64,000 nt of DNA from positions 930,001 through 994,000 of the forward strand of contig OZ237748.1 of the NCBI GenBank assembly GCA_965178125.1, in the 5' to 3' direction. This DNA comes from Bilabrum cf. latius. Lineage: Eukaryota > Bigyra: Bicosoecida > Bigyra > Bicosoecida. Below the pieces are notes generated by a model. The model searched no databases, had not been told where the DNA came from, and was given only the letters and a program-made list of their open reading frames with translations. Position numbers and translations under genes: made by a program. Positions 1-10,700 of the stretch are shown in pieces; within the stretch, counting starts at the first letter, position 1; every line of letters starts with the position of its first letter.

Positions 1-2
1 TC

Positions 3-2156
3 GACGGGACAGCACCCCACTCCGATGGTACTGCAGTCGAGCAGCATGAGGAGTAGGAAGAGGGTCAATAGCAATCACCACCGGTCGGGGCAGAAGAACC
101 CGGGGAACAAAGCAAAGCATCAGGCATCAGCAGCAGCAGTAGCACCGGCAGCCCCAGCCCCAGCCCCAGTGGCTAGACCCCCCCCCCGACGGCAGGGAGC
201 ACCCACGCACCATTAAGCAGCAGAGGTGTAAGCAGCGCGGGTCCTACACCAGAGCAAGGTGGTGGTGGCGATGACGGCGAAGGGGAGGGGGAAGGGGATG
301 GTGCAGCCGCAGTCGCTTCGATGGCAAAGCCAATCGGCATTGTCAGCCAGGGCACGGCACCTGAGGCAAGCGATGCATTGCATGGTGATGCCCCCGCAGT
401 GCCGGCTCTCACGCCAGGATCTAGCAAAGGCAAAAGCAGGGGCACAATCATGGGCAAAGGCACGCCACCAGCAAAGGCACCGCCCAGCGCGCGCTCCCAG
501 GAATCCAAGGGGTCCAAGGAATCAGCAGGATCTTCATCTTCCAAATTGGCGCTCTCCCCGGAAGCGAAGGCAAGGGAGGCACGGGCCCAGGCTGCTGCCG
601 AACGGCTCTACGGTGCCGCCCAGACTAAGCGGCAGCAGCAGCTGGCCAGGGCCGCTGCCAGGGACCCCGCCTGCACCTTCAGCCCGAAAATCCTGGCCTC
701 TTCGAAGAGGCTCGTGTCCAGGTCCTCGCCCGGTGTGACGAGTGGGAGTGGGGCCAACGGTGTGACGAGTGCTAGCGGGTCCTCCCCTGGGGACCGCCTG
801 TACGAGCAAGCCAAATCCAGGAGGGCGCGCTTGGAGGCGAGGCAGGCCAGCGAGGAGGCGGCGCTCACCTTCAAGCCCAAGATCTCGGCCATGTCCCGGA
901 GGATGGGGGAGCAGCGGAGGAGGCAATCCGGCGGTGGTGGTGGCGGTGGTGGGGGAGAGGGCAAGGAAGGAGGGGGTGGTCAAACCAGCACGGGGGACCG
1001 CCTGTTTGCCCACGCCAAGCGGTAGGAGGAGAAGAGGAAGAAGGAAGCGGAGGCGGTTGCAACCCAAGGATGCACCTTCAAACCTGAAATATCCAGAAAG
1101 GCCAGGGCGGTGGCGGCCTCGAGGGCCAAGAACCCCGACGGCAGTGTGACGAGTGCGGGGGACAGGCTGTACAAGGCGGCCAAGGCGCAGGAAGCCCGGA
1201 AGCAGAAGGCCGTCCGGGAGCAAAAGGAAGCCGAGGAACGTTCGCTGACGTTCCGGCCGCAGACCAACGCCGGAAAGCGCAGGAAGCGGCAGGCCGGGTC
1301 ACCCGATGAGTCGGAAGGCGGTGTGACGAGTGCTCCCGGGGCGGGCGGGAGCCCGTTCGACCGCCTGCACGCCAGCGCCGTGGCCAGCCAGAGGAGGAAG
1401 AGGGAGGCATTCCGGAGGAAAGAGGAGGAGGAGCAATCGGCCAGCCCCTTCAAGCCAACCATCAACGCCACGTCCCGCAGAATGGCGGCGGCGCGATCCG
1501 TTGGCGGGGGAGATGCCGGCGGGTCCAGCGGAACCGGCGCCGCGCGTCCCGCCCACGAGCGGCTCTACAGCCCCGAGACCCTGCGGCGCCGCGCAGCCCC
1601 GGAGCGGAACCAGGGCGGCCTGCTGTCGGAGCTGGAGCAGTGCACCTTTAGGCCCCAGATCGACTCGAGCTCGAGGGTCATCGCGGGGGCCTCCGAGGCC
1701 GTGGGGGGGGGCGACCTCGATGGTGTGACGAGTGCTAGGGGTAGGAGGGGGGCGGGGGGCGGTCCTGGGAGGCACGAGAGGCTGTACCAGCAGGGCCTGG
1801 CGAGCACGCTGAGGAGGAGGCAAGCGGCCTCGAATGTCGGGGGGGAGGGGGGGGAAGAGGCCATGAGGGAGTGCACCTTCCGGCCAAGGGTGACCTACAG
1901 GGGTGTGACGAGTGAGGATGGTGTGACGAGTGCCCTCAGCGCGCACGAGCGGCTGCACTACCACGCCCAGGCGCGGTCGGCCGCCAGGGATGCCCTTGAA
2001 AGGGGGGCGATGGGGGGGGAGGGGCCTGATGCCGGGCTGGCTCTGCTTGCGGGGGGCGGGGCTGCCCTGCCTGTGGCGGCGGGTGTGACCAGTTCTGGGG
2101 GTGGTCGTGGGGAGGATTTGGATGCGCTTCGGGAGGACGGCGCTGTGGTGCTCTGA
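3..2156 (+). CDS. RLY/TFxPxI repeat protein, 5'-partial, four in-frame TAG
   Basis: One frame stays open from the left edge to TGA at 2154 if TAG (54, 69, 174, 1023) is sense. The product is a string of about eight imperfect 50-60 residue units. Each starts with a GDRLY/HERLY-like motif followed by A-K, then a charged Arg/Glu helix, then a (C/L)TFxPxI block. The TAG at 1023 falls in the charged helix of the third unit and the repeat continues in register after it, so it is neither a natural end nor an intron. The stretch around 54-69 is Gln/Glu-rich, which suits Gln for TAG. Seven TGTGACGAGTG copies are read in frame as V-T-S between units. Arrays of this type occur in protist cytoskeletal and flagellar proteins, but I do not recognise a named family. 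The first ATG in frame is 321; the true start may lie outside the window. Confidence 0.75.
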
Positions 2157-2177
2157 GTGTCGATTTGTGTGACGAGT
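733..2177. repeat. Cluster of the dispersed TGTGACGAGTG motif
   Basis: Eight forward copies lie near 735, 761, 1145, 1321, 1725, 1903, 1921 and 2167, with one degenerate copy near 2083 (TGTGACCAGTT). Those inside the repeat-protein frame are all read as V-T-S plus Ala, Gly or Glu and sit in the linkers between repeat units; the last copy is just after the stop codon. Confidence 0.85.
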
Positions 2178-2377
2178 GGTGCAAGAACGTCGAGCGTACA
2201 GAATGAGTCAAACTGTGGTCGCTGTGTGCAACAACTGCGTCCCTACCAGCGCGCATTGTAACCATGTAAGCAAACGAAACGTACTGAGGCCGTGCCCTAT
2301 GTCGGGGTACGAAGGCTTATCCTAACATCGATGACAATCACGATGCGAACATTCGTTGCTGTTTTTGAAAGACTTCC

Positions 2378-4230
2378 ATGCTCTATACGATTACTTTTGA
2401 CAGGGGAAACACGGTTATTAGCCTGTCAAAAGAGGGAAAGCATGAAGAGCTGCAAGAAATGCTTGACGACGGAGTAAGCGCAAATCGGAAGGATCTTGTG
2501 AGGAGATGCACTTTAGCCTTTAGAAGCCACGTTCCGTGGTGCTTCAGTCAGTAGCATATTGATAATTTAACCCATTCAACATAATGGTCTTGTCTCCAGG
2601 GATTGCGGGGCAATGCATCTGAGACGGTTCCATGTAGATTCTAGATTGGTTCGACATGCTCAAGCAGCCATTGGCAAACCGCAGATAGGCAGCACAGCGC
2701 TCATGTACGCGGCCACAAGGAAAAGCGTTGATTGCATGCAGGTACTACTCAGTGCTGGTGCGAAGCTGGACGATACCAACAAGGTAAGCGGGTCAATAAC
2801 ATTGCGCCTGCGATTGTCGCACATTTCGGAGTTGGCTTGTGCCGGGCCTCAAAGCGATGCATATGGGCAGCACCTGACTTCATAGTGATAGATCTGGCTA
2901 GCACCGTATGGTATGTATTTGCTGCAATGTATCTTTGTTCACACCACGATCGGATCCGACTCTACTCTGCTTGCACGCAGAACGGAGAGACTGCCTTACT
3001 GGCAGCCGCAACGAACCCGACTCAAGGTAGCTTGGAATGCATACGGTTTCTAACTGAAGCTGGAGCAGATATTGATACTGTAACCGACGTGAGGAGGGGC
3101 GTCATGGGCGCGCGAGTCACAATTTCCTTGGGACAACTGTGACCGATCCTAGTCGAGCATATGCTGCATTACTATGATCGCCAAAAGGAGCTTAAGACTT
3201 GGCTAGGAAGAATCGCTAGCGTATCGCAGGACGGCATGTCAGCGCTTACGACGGCACTAAGTACAGTGTGCGAAAGCTCTACCCTGTGCGTGTAGGCATT
3301 GCTGAAAGCTGGGGCAGACCCCGACTGGTGCAATAAAGTGAGAGTCGCCGAGTAGCAGCCCGTTCCAAGAACAAAATAAGCCTTCTCCACTATCAACCTA
3401 CATTCACTACCCGCTTTAAGTATATCATACCATTTATTTTACTCGTTGGGGTCTTAGGCAGGATACACTCCCGCGATGATTGCGGCACAGGCTGGTAGCC
3501 ACGCGTGCCTGAGACTCCTGCTTTAGAATGGCGTTCGCGTCAATTAGCAGGCTAACGTGGGATAACTGCCGATAGTAGACCGCTACTCGTGTTAACGCTA
3601 CTTTACGCGCGTAATGACTTAGGTAGCCAGCAAGTGCACGCCATACATCACCACAGGATGGAAACTCCGGCTTGCATTTAGCAGCAAGCCAAGGGAGAGG
3701 GGAAACCGCACTTGCTTTGCTGGAATATGGGGCCATTCCCTCTTTGATCAACAATGTAGGTACACTAGTATTTATTCGGGCTCAGCTCAAAAATGCGTTT
3801 GCCTGAAAGTCCACACCAGACCCATCAAGCATGCGGCTGATGCACTCTCAAAGACCACTACCTGCTAGGTTTCTGAGCTATTTCTGTCTAGCAGGTAGGC
3901 AAAACAGCTGTAGATTTGGCAGAAAGCAATGATCACCACAAAACGGTGGTATCGATCCGCAATTTTAAGTCGAGAACGCAAACACTGTACAGGTTTCGAC
4001 GGGCAGTGGAGGCCAAGCGGGATGCTGGCATGGTGTTCCAGGCGGCGAGCGAGGGCAGGCCCATGGAGCTGGCCAGGAGGCTGAGGTTGGGTAAGCTGGC
4101 CGGTGGGCTGGATATCACTGGAGAGGTAGAGGACGGTGCGGGCGGGACCAGGGTGGTGGGTCCACTGGATGCAGCTCGATTGGGGGGGCATGACGAGTGC
4201 GTACGGGTGCTTGAGCAGGCAACGGCATGA
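2378..4230 (+). CDS. Ankyrin-repeat protein, 7 exons (ankyrin gene 1)
   Basis: Exons are 2378-2497, 2685-2783, 2981-3088, 3230-3337, 3458-3556, 3657-3755 and 3895-4230. All junctions are phase 0, and each internal exon is one ankyrin repeat of 33 or 36 codons. They follow CAG acceptors (TTAG before 3458) and end at GTGAGN, GTAAGC, GTGGGA or GTAGGT donors. The spliced frame has 323 codons ending in TGA. In-frame TAG codons are at 3293, 3524 and 3545, at ankyrin positions where Gln is ordinary (Leu-Leu-TAG-Asn-Gly and Val-Asn-TAG-Gln). The 336-nt last exon holds a final ankyrin half followed by a C-terminal module (motifs VEAKRDAGMVFQAASEGRP and GGHDECV) shared with other ankyrin genes here. 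Start ATG 2378 keeps phase and gives an ankyrin-like first repeat. The function is unknown; ankyrin repeats mediate protein binding. Confidence 0.75.
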
Positions 4231-4644
4231 TGACTGCGATATTAAATCCCAGTGACTTTTTTTAGATAGGTATGATACTCGTCGGATCATGGTGATCATG
4301 TTGTGGTGTAACGAACGTTCGATCAACTCGGAACGAGCCGTATTCAAGAATAGTCTAGATGTACACTGTGCAAGGTTACTCAGGCTAGATTCAAAGTAGG
4401 GTTCCTATGAATAATTAGGTATGTTCGATTTAGTCTGACACTGGGTGAATCGGACCAGAAATGATGGCAGTCGGGCAACCCCACCAATACGAGCCCCATC
4501 GATCATCCGTTGGCATATCTCTGTCGTTCCTATTGGTTCCAAATTACCGAGGATTGGGCGGAAGGTACCTATACTATTTGCATGAATATACAGACACGGC
4601 CGTACTGCGTCCATGTAGTGATATATTATATTGTTCCATCGCAG

Positions 4645-6291
4645 GGTAGACAAGAGACAGATCCGGCCAACGCTGGGGCAACAGCTTGGTAAGTTGAACA
4701 TTGACCGCAACGAATCGCTCTAGATATGTTTCGTTTCTTTGCATGTGCACGATTTTTTTCCATTTTGAGTGCAAACTCCCGCTTTGTCGCAGCCTGAGCG
4801 GCGCCTGCTCGCTTGCGGTGTATGCCACGCTGCTCTCCTTTGTCTTGCAAAAAGCAAACGACGGTAAGATGAATCGAATGGTAGTTTTTGATTAAATGCC
4901 GAGTGCCAGGGGCATGGAGTGCACCTTCATTCTAGGACGTGGCCACTACGTCACACGAAGTGCCCGCAGAACACGCGCCTTGTTGCCGTGAACTCTTAGT
5001 GATGTTTAGGAGCATGGGTTGTTTGGTGCCCCTGTGGGCACGATCACCGTGTGGATACAACTGTTAATCACTGCTGCGTCGCTAGTAATAACACACTGAA
5101 TCCAGAATGGCCTCACGCTACACGTCGCCTCTCCTCATCATCATGCAGACGATCCAGACGTCACAACGGTGAGCCAAGAGCTCGATTTGACTGGGCCGCA
5201 ATAGCGCTTCGCACGTGCTCCCGCATCCATCAAACGGCACCGTGTCATCAGCCTTAGTGTTGGCTGCCCACATTCCGCAAACTCACTCCAGCTCGCTGGC
5301 CTCTCTGTAGCCTAGGCTTCGAGGGCGAGGGTTCGCAATCGCCTCCTCCTCCCAACGCAGAAGCCGCTGTGTTTTCGACGCAGCACACACGCACTGAACA
5401 CGAGTTGATAAACCGAATCAAGCGGCATTTCCCAGCACCATTAGCTATGAGAATGATGTGGCCACCCAATCATGCCACTTTGTCCGCAGTGCAACGGTGC
5501 TTGGGCTGACGAGACCTTCTACACGTACGCGATGGTTGTGGCCGGCTGGGGCGTAGCGAATGCCGCTGCCATCACGCTGGTCGGGTGTGCGACTATGGTT
5601 GTCGAGCAATGCGTGGCTTTCATACAGATGCTGCAGATGAGCTCGGTCGCTCTGATGTTCGTGACTGGAGGTTGGGGGTGAGCATAGGCCGTCTTTTCTC
5701 GCAAGTCAGCGAGAACAACGTGAAACGTTTGTAGTGCATCTTGTCTGCGTAGCTAAGGACCATGCCTTATAAATATATCATGCCAATGCCTTGTATCGCA
5801 GGATCTATTTTTACTTCCAGAACCACGACCGCGTGTACGAGTGCGACCGTACTGTGGCAAGGTTCATGGAGGTGGTGTTCTATTTTGCCTTTGTGGGCAT
5901 GTGCCTCTTCGTGTGCCTCATCTGCTGCGTGATGCCCCTGCTAGTATTTGGCATTGTCAGTGTCGCCGCAGCAGCTGGAGGGGAGCAGAGGCGCCTGGAG
6001 AACAACCACGGCGCGCAGCAAGTCGCACGCCAGCGCCAGGGGGACGGGCAGCGTGGCGGCCGCGGCAGAACCACCGAGGACCAGGTCGACGACGGAGACA
6101 ATAAGGGGAAGGAGCACAGGGCGCCCGAGCCGTCAAATGCTATGGGGCAGCCGGAGGACGGTGCTAGCTATACTTTGGGAACAGGCTACGACGTGGCCGT
6201 GCCTGGGCAGCCATCCCACATGCATAGGGAGAACTCACCAATTGATCATGGCGGCATGGCTCCCGATGACTAGGAGACGGTGCCCCTGTGA
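4645..6291 (+). CDS. Four-TM Cys-containing membrane protein, copy A (5' exon not found)
   Basis: Exons 4645-4688, 4793-4863, 5149-5168 (20 nt), 5490-5677 and 5802-6291 join to an 813-nt frame with no frameshift. Hydrophobic segments lie in exon 2, twice in exon 4 (after the motif CNGAW, then ending in GGWG), and in exon 5 (FVGMCLFVCLICCVMPL), giving about four membrane passes. The C-terminal tail is long, Gln/Arg/Gly-rich and hydrophilic. It reads through TAG at 6271 and ends ETVPL-TGA at 6289. Copies B and C have the same intron positions and the same 71, 20 and 188-nt exon lengths but lack the long tail. The initiating exon lies upstream in phase 0 and I could not identify it. I do not recognise the family; the layout resembles small tetraspan proteins. 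Confidence 0.65.
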
Positions 6292-6612
6292 TAGGTCGCT
6301 TGAATCGGGAGTCTACTTGTGGAAAATGCATTTTTTCTGGATTGTAACCTAATGTATGGGTATCAGGGTTGTGATTCTGGATCAGGAGCCAACCAGGATT
6401 CTCTTGAGGGTAGCAAGATCTAACTTAAAAATTTACCCAACCCGAGAAAGGGTTGTACGGGTACGGGTACGGGCTCCAAAAGAAAAATTAATTCCTGGGA
6501 AGGTTCAAATCCAAGGATGGATATTAGGGGGGATTTATCACCCCCTTCACGCATCCCGGATTGCACGCTCGATTGCCCTTTTTTTTTTTGGGGCTAAATC
6601 TACGCACACCAC
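6292..6612. other. Intergenic, no gene seen
   Basis: This is AT-rich sequence with short simple runs. A perfect tRNA B-box-like GGTTCAAATCC occurs near 6504 but no A box or foldable tRNA is present. Confidence 0.5.
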
Positions 6613-6996
6613 TCATCTCATGGCCTCACCCACCAGCCATACGCACTTGTCATGCCCCCGCAGCTTGGCTGCCTCCATCGGCCCCACCACCATGGGATCA
6701 GTCCCGCCCGCCCCGTCCTCCACTTCGCCTTTGATCTCCAGCCCGCCCACCAGCTTGCCAAGCCATAGCCTATTTTCTAGTTCTATGGGACTGCCAGTGC
6801 TTGCTGCCCTGAACACCATCGATGCGTCCCTCTTGGCCTCCACTGCCCTCCTCCAATGCCCTTCCTCCAGGTGATCATTCTCCGGGTCCTCGAAGGCACG
6901 AAGGACCGTCCGTGCCCCGCCCCATCTTGCAAGGCGAGGGTCTCGGTCCACGTGGGCCGAGGCTGCACCCGACTGCCATTTTGAGGCAGCTCCCAA
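6613..6996 (-). pseudogene. Ankyrin-family C-terminal module, isolated copy
   Basis: The minus-strand frame ending in TGA at 6613 carries the same module as the last exon of ankyrin gene 1: an RRAVEAKRDASMVFRAAS-like segment, then EVEDGAGG, then a GHDKC variant of the GHDEC ankyrin end. No ankyrin exons are recognisable upstream on this strand, and the next 500 bases hold an unrelated dispersed repeat. It is probably a gene fragment, though a last exon with a distant promoter cannot be excluded. Confidence 0.55.
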
Positions 6997-7044
6997 GACA
7001 GCCTCCGTGCCCCGCGCTGTAATTAAAAATGAAATCTACAATTT

Positions 7045-7515
7045 AGTTGGTGAGGCTAGCAAGGTCTCTGGCATTAAGGTCGCTCGGTGGGCGCAGGACC
7101 CGCTCGAGGTGCAGGCCCAAATGCGACGTAGCGATGCGAAGGAGTGAGAGAGAGAGAGCGGCTAGGGAGGGAAGTACAGGGGTGGGGGTGGGGGGGGGGG
7201 GGGGGGGGGGCGAATGGAGGGGTTGGGGAGGGCGGAGCAGAGGGAGAGGGGCTACGGTTCACCGGAAAGGGGGAGGAAGTAGTGGAGGAGAAGATGATTG
7301 GTGGGGTCACCGGGCTGATACGGCGGATTGGAAGGGGGAGGCACATGCCGGGCAGGTGGGGGGTTGGGCATATGTGTGACGAGTGACTCGGGTCAGGGGG
7401 ATCGGATCACCCGACCACATGCGGATGTGGAAGTTGAGAGGTCACAATTAGACTCGAGCGGCAATCAAGCCGCGTGCTATTCGGGCGCTGCCCAAGGGCA
7501 GCGCTCGCCAGTTTT
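7045..7515 (+). repeat. Dispersed ~450-bp repeat, copy 1, with terminal hairpin
   Basis: This block is closely repeated in inverted orientation at about 52490-52915 and more distantly at about 54415-54765. It starts near 'gttggtgaggctagcaagg', contains a purine-rich middle with a poly-G run of about 20 (near 7190-7211), includes a TGTGACGAGTG copy at 7376, and ends with the hairpin GCGCTGCCC-AA-GGGCAGCGC at about 7490-7510. Similarity stops about ten bases after the hairpin. A subterminal hairpin near one end is typical of Helitron-like and some MITE elements, but I see no terminal inverted repeats or clear target-site duplication. Confidence 0.6.
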
Positions 7516-7789
7516 ACTGCGATTCGTGACGCTGCGAATAAACTACTGGATCGTGTTTAGCGTGCTCAAGACAGTGCAGTGCATCAACCACGCAGGAACA
7601 AGAGCCGGTGCTGCAGAGGCTTGGTTTGCCACAAGCCGAGAGTATCTTCGCCTGCTTATGCCTACTGGCTTCCGGTCCCCACCTGGTGCAAAACCGCAGG
7701 GCCCCGACCTGCGGCCATCTCAAGACCGCCAACACAGCTCATGCCATCGCAGCCACGACTGGCACCAGCTCCACCACACTGGTTCCTCT

Positions 7790-10700
7790 TCAGTTCGTTA
7801 TCGGGAACGTGTGCGTGGAGCCCTCTGCCGCCACTGTTGCTGCGTCCAGCACGACCAGCTTGCCGTCGATCACAATGATGGCCCTGCCGTGGGGGATCCG
7901 GAAGGCGTCCTGGGTGAACGAGCCGGTACTGCTCCCCGGGTGCCATTCAGTGGCAGAGGTGACCTGCCCCGCGGCCAAGTCGCTCGTGGGCGAGCATAGT
8001 GCCCTTCCGTCGGTGGCTGTGTACCTTTCGGTCCTGACGCACACCATCTGGGGCGGTGAATCCGGTGCTGAGCTGCCCCCGATCACGACGGGATTCTTCA
8101 CGTCCATGAGCGGGGTGAACGCCGACGGAGGCATCTTCCTGTCGAGCTCGACCGCTCCGGTTGTCATGTCGACAGACGTCGAGTACACGCCCCCCACAGG
8201 ATATGGGTAGCCGCTCTGCACAATGGTGGCATACGCAAAGGCTCCATCGGATTCGGTCCTGACGGGCGATTGCACGCTCTCCGGTACAGCCGAGGACTGC
8301 TCGGCCCAAACTTCTTGCTGCTGCGTGTCGATGACATAGTGACGGTTGGAGGTCACCTTGACATAAAAGCGGCTCGAGTCCCCCACGGGCAATGCGCCGG
8401 GGCTGGGCCAGTTCCCGGAACCGGCGCTGCCCCCCGGCCCGTCGACGAAGCTGTACAGCCCTGACTCTTCCAGCGTCTGCAGGGTTCCGTTGGTGGAGGT
8501 CAGGATCTGGCTGGAAAGCAGAAGCACCGTCTGGCTGTCGTTGGCCATGTTTGCACCAGGGAAGGCTGGCAGCATGCCATCGATGGACGATATCTACGTG
8601 CTCGAGATCTGGCTGTGCTGCCCCTCGTCTGCCCCGCCAATGGTCCACACACCCTGCCGGGTTGCGACCACCGCGTGGTCCCGCCATGCCACCATGGAGG
8701 GGTTGACATTTCCAGCGCACCCATCTGCGCTCACCACCGTGTGCAGCAAGGCGTCCTCGCTGACCACCTCGAGCGAGTCGCCGTTGCAGAACGCGATGAA
8801 GGGGGCGGAAGAGGAGGCATCGCTCGGAGCCACGTGCTGGAAATACTGGCCCGTGTAGTCCTCTCCGTCAGCGATGGCATCCTCCACAGCGGGCGGCCAA
8901 ACCTCACTCATCTTGACTGGAGTCAGCCCGTCGAGCTTGCCCCCTGCATCAGCCCCCGAGGGCCCGATCAGGTAGAACGACTCGTCTTCGTCGGTTCCGA
9001 TGGCAACGCCCGGATGGTGGCCCATTGGCATCTCAATTCCTCTCAGTAGAGTGTAGGTGCCGTCAAAATAGGCCATCTCGGGGTGTTGGTTGCTCACCCT
9101 GAGCGTCGTCGCGTGGAGCCGCCTCCCCCTCGAGTCCTGGTAGAGGCCGTGAACTGAGGTGGCGTCAGACAGCGTGGGCTGATAGAGGCCGTGCTCTGGC
9201 ACCTTGACCCGGAGCCACTCGATGTGCAGGCCATGGGGGCTGCTGCACGTCTGCACTCCGCCCAGGTACCTCCTTTGGTTGTGGAAAACGATCAGTCGGT
9301 CTGCGAGTTTCCGGGCACCGGCCTCGCTGAACGCAACCATGAAGAAAGCCCCTGCTTCTGCCGACTAGGGGTCGCTGGGGTCGATGACGTAGTCGGCCAC
9401 CACGGTGGATGGGAAGTACATGGGCCTGTAGTTCTCCAGGTCCTCTAGAGGGTGGCTCGTGTTGTACTCGGCGGGGTAGTCGACGATCGCGAGCACGCTC
9501 CTGTCCATCGCAGACCTGAAGATAGAGAATGGCCTGTCAGTGCCGGAGCTTTCGCGGATGTCTGCCCCTCCCAGGCTGGTGGACCTCACTTTGAGAACGT
9601 GCACGCCCCCGTCCACATGCACCTCGTGCGTGTGGTAGACGCTGGCCACCGCCCGTATGCACTCGTCACCCCTGCACTCCAAAGCCAGGGAACCTTCGGT
9701 GATGTTCCTCGGCTCGTCACCCAGCACGTCGTCCACAGAGGGGGCGGTCAGGCACGAGTCACGCCTGTCCCACTCGAATGCGTTGGGCACGGTGTCGCTG
9801 GGATTTGCCATGCTCTGTGCGCCCTGCACGGCGTACGGTGCGTCGACCAGTGACTGGATCAGAGCCGATTGCGCGGAATAGCCCATCGACTGCTGGTGCA
9901 CCTCGTCTCCGTTTGGGAGGACTCTAACCTCGCCGTCGACCTAGGCCGGGACTGGGAGCAGCCCCCGGTAGAACATGTTGAACACATTCAGGCCCGTGCT
10001 GTTGGAGGCTTCGCTGAGGCTCCTCGGTGGACCAGGGGCGGCCGCGTGCTCGAAGCAAGCGATACCGTTTGGCGAGGGTGGCGAGGAGTACCGGCCGTAG
10101 GACACGCACACGGGATCTCCCACCTCGAGGCTGCCCATGGGAGCCCAAAGACTAGGCCTGATCGCGAAGGGATCTTCTCCTTGTGCTGGGAACATCTGGT
10201 GGGCCTCCAGCTCGCCACTAGACGGCACGACGTCGAACCTGTGCACCTTGAAAGTCAGCTGGTTGTTCCTTGGGTGCTTTGTCGATGCGACGACGTACAC
10301 GGTTGAGGGGCCCGCGGGCAGCACCGCGGTCACCTCATCCCCGTACGGGAGGGGGTCGAACCTCCACTTTGTGCTCGAGGCAGGGTCGATCACGTAGTGT
10401 TCGGCGATGTTCACGTGTCCCACCTGGAATGTGGCCGGCCTGCCCCCGGTTGTTGTGGGACGGAAATTGTACAGGGGCGCTCCCGGCGGGCCAAGAGCAT
10501 AATCCAGGGCAGGGAGCAGCTCCGGCTGCCCGGCGGGATCCTTGAACACGTAGAGGAAGTGCCTGGCGGACGTTACGGATGAGAACACCAGCCAGGTGTT
10601 GGAGTCGTCCGAGGGGTCCCAGGTCTCGCTCGAGCTCGAGAGGGCCTTGGTGAAGAGGCCCACCGTTGCCTCGCTGGGTTGCGTCGAAGGAGGCTGGCCA

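Noticed and set aside
5254-5469. Minus-strand ORF between exons of four-TM copy A
   Set aside because: It lies within an intron of a gene supported by three aligned copies and has no protein character.
6500-6520. Possible tRNA gene at a perfect B-box-like sequence
   Set aside because: No A box upstream and no cloverleaf can be drawn; it is a chance match.
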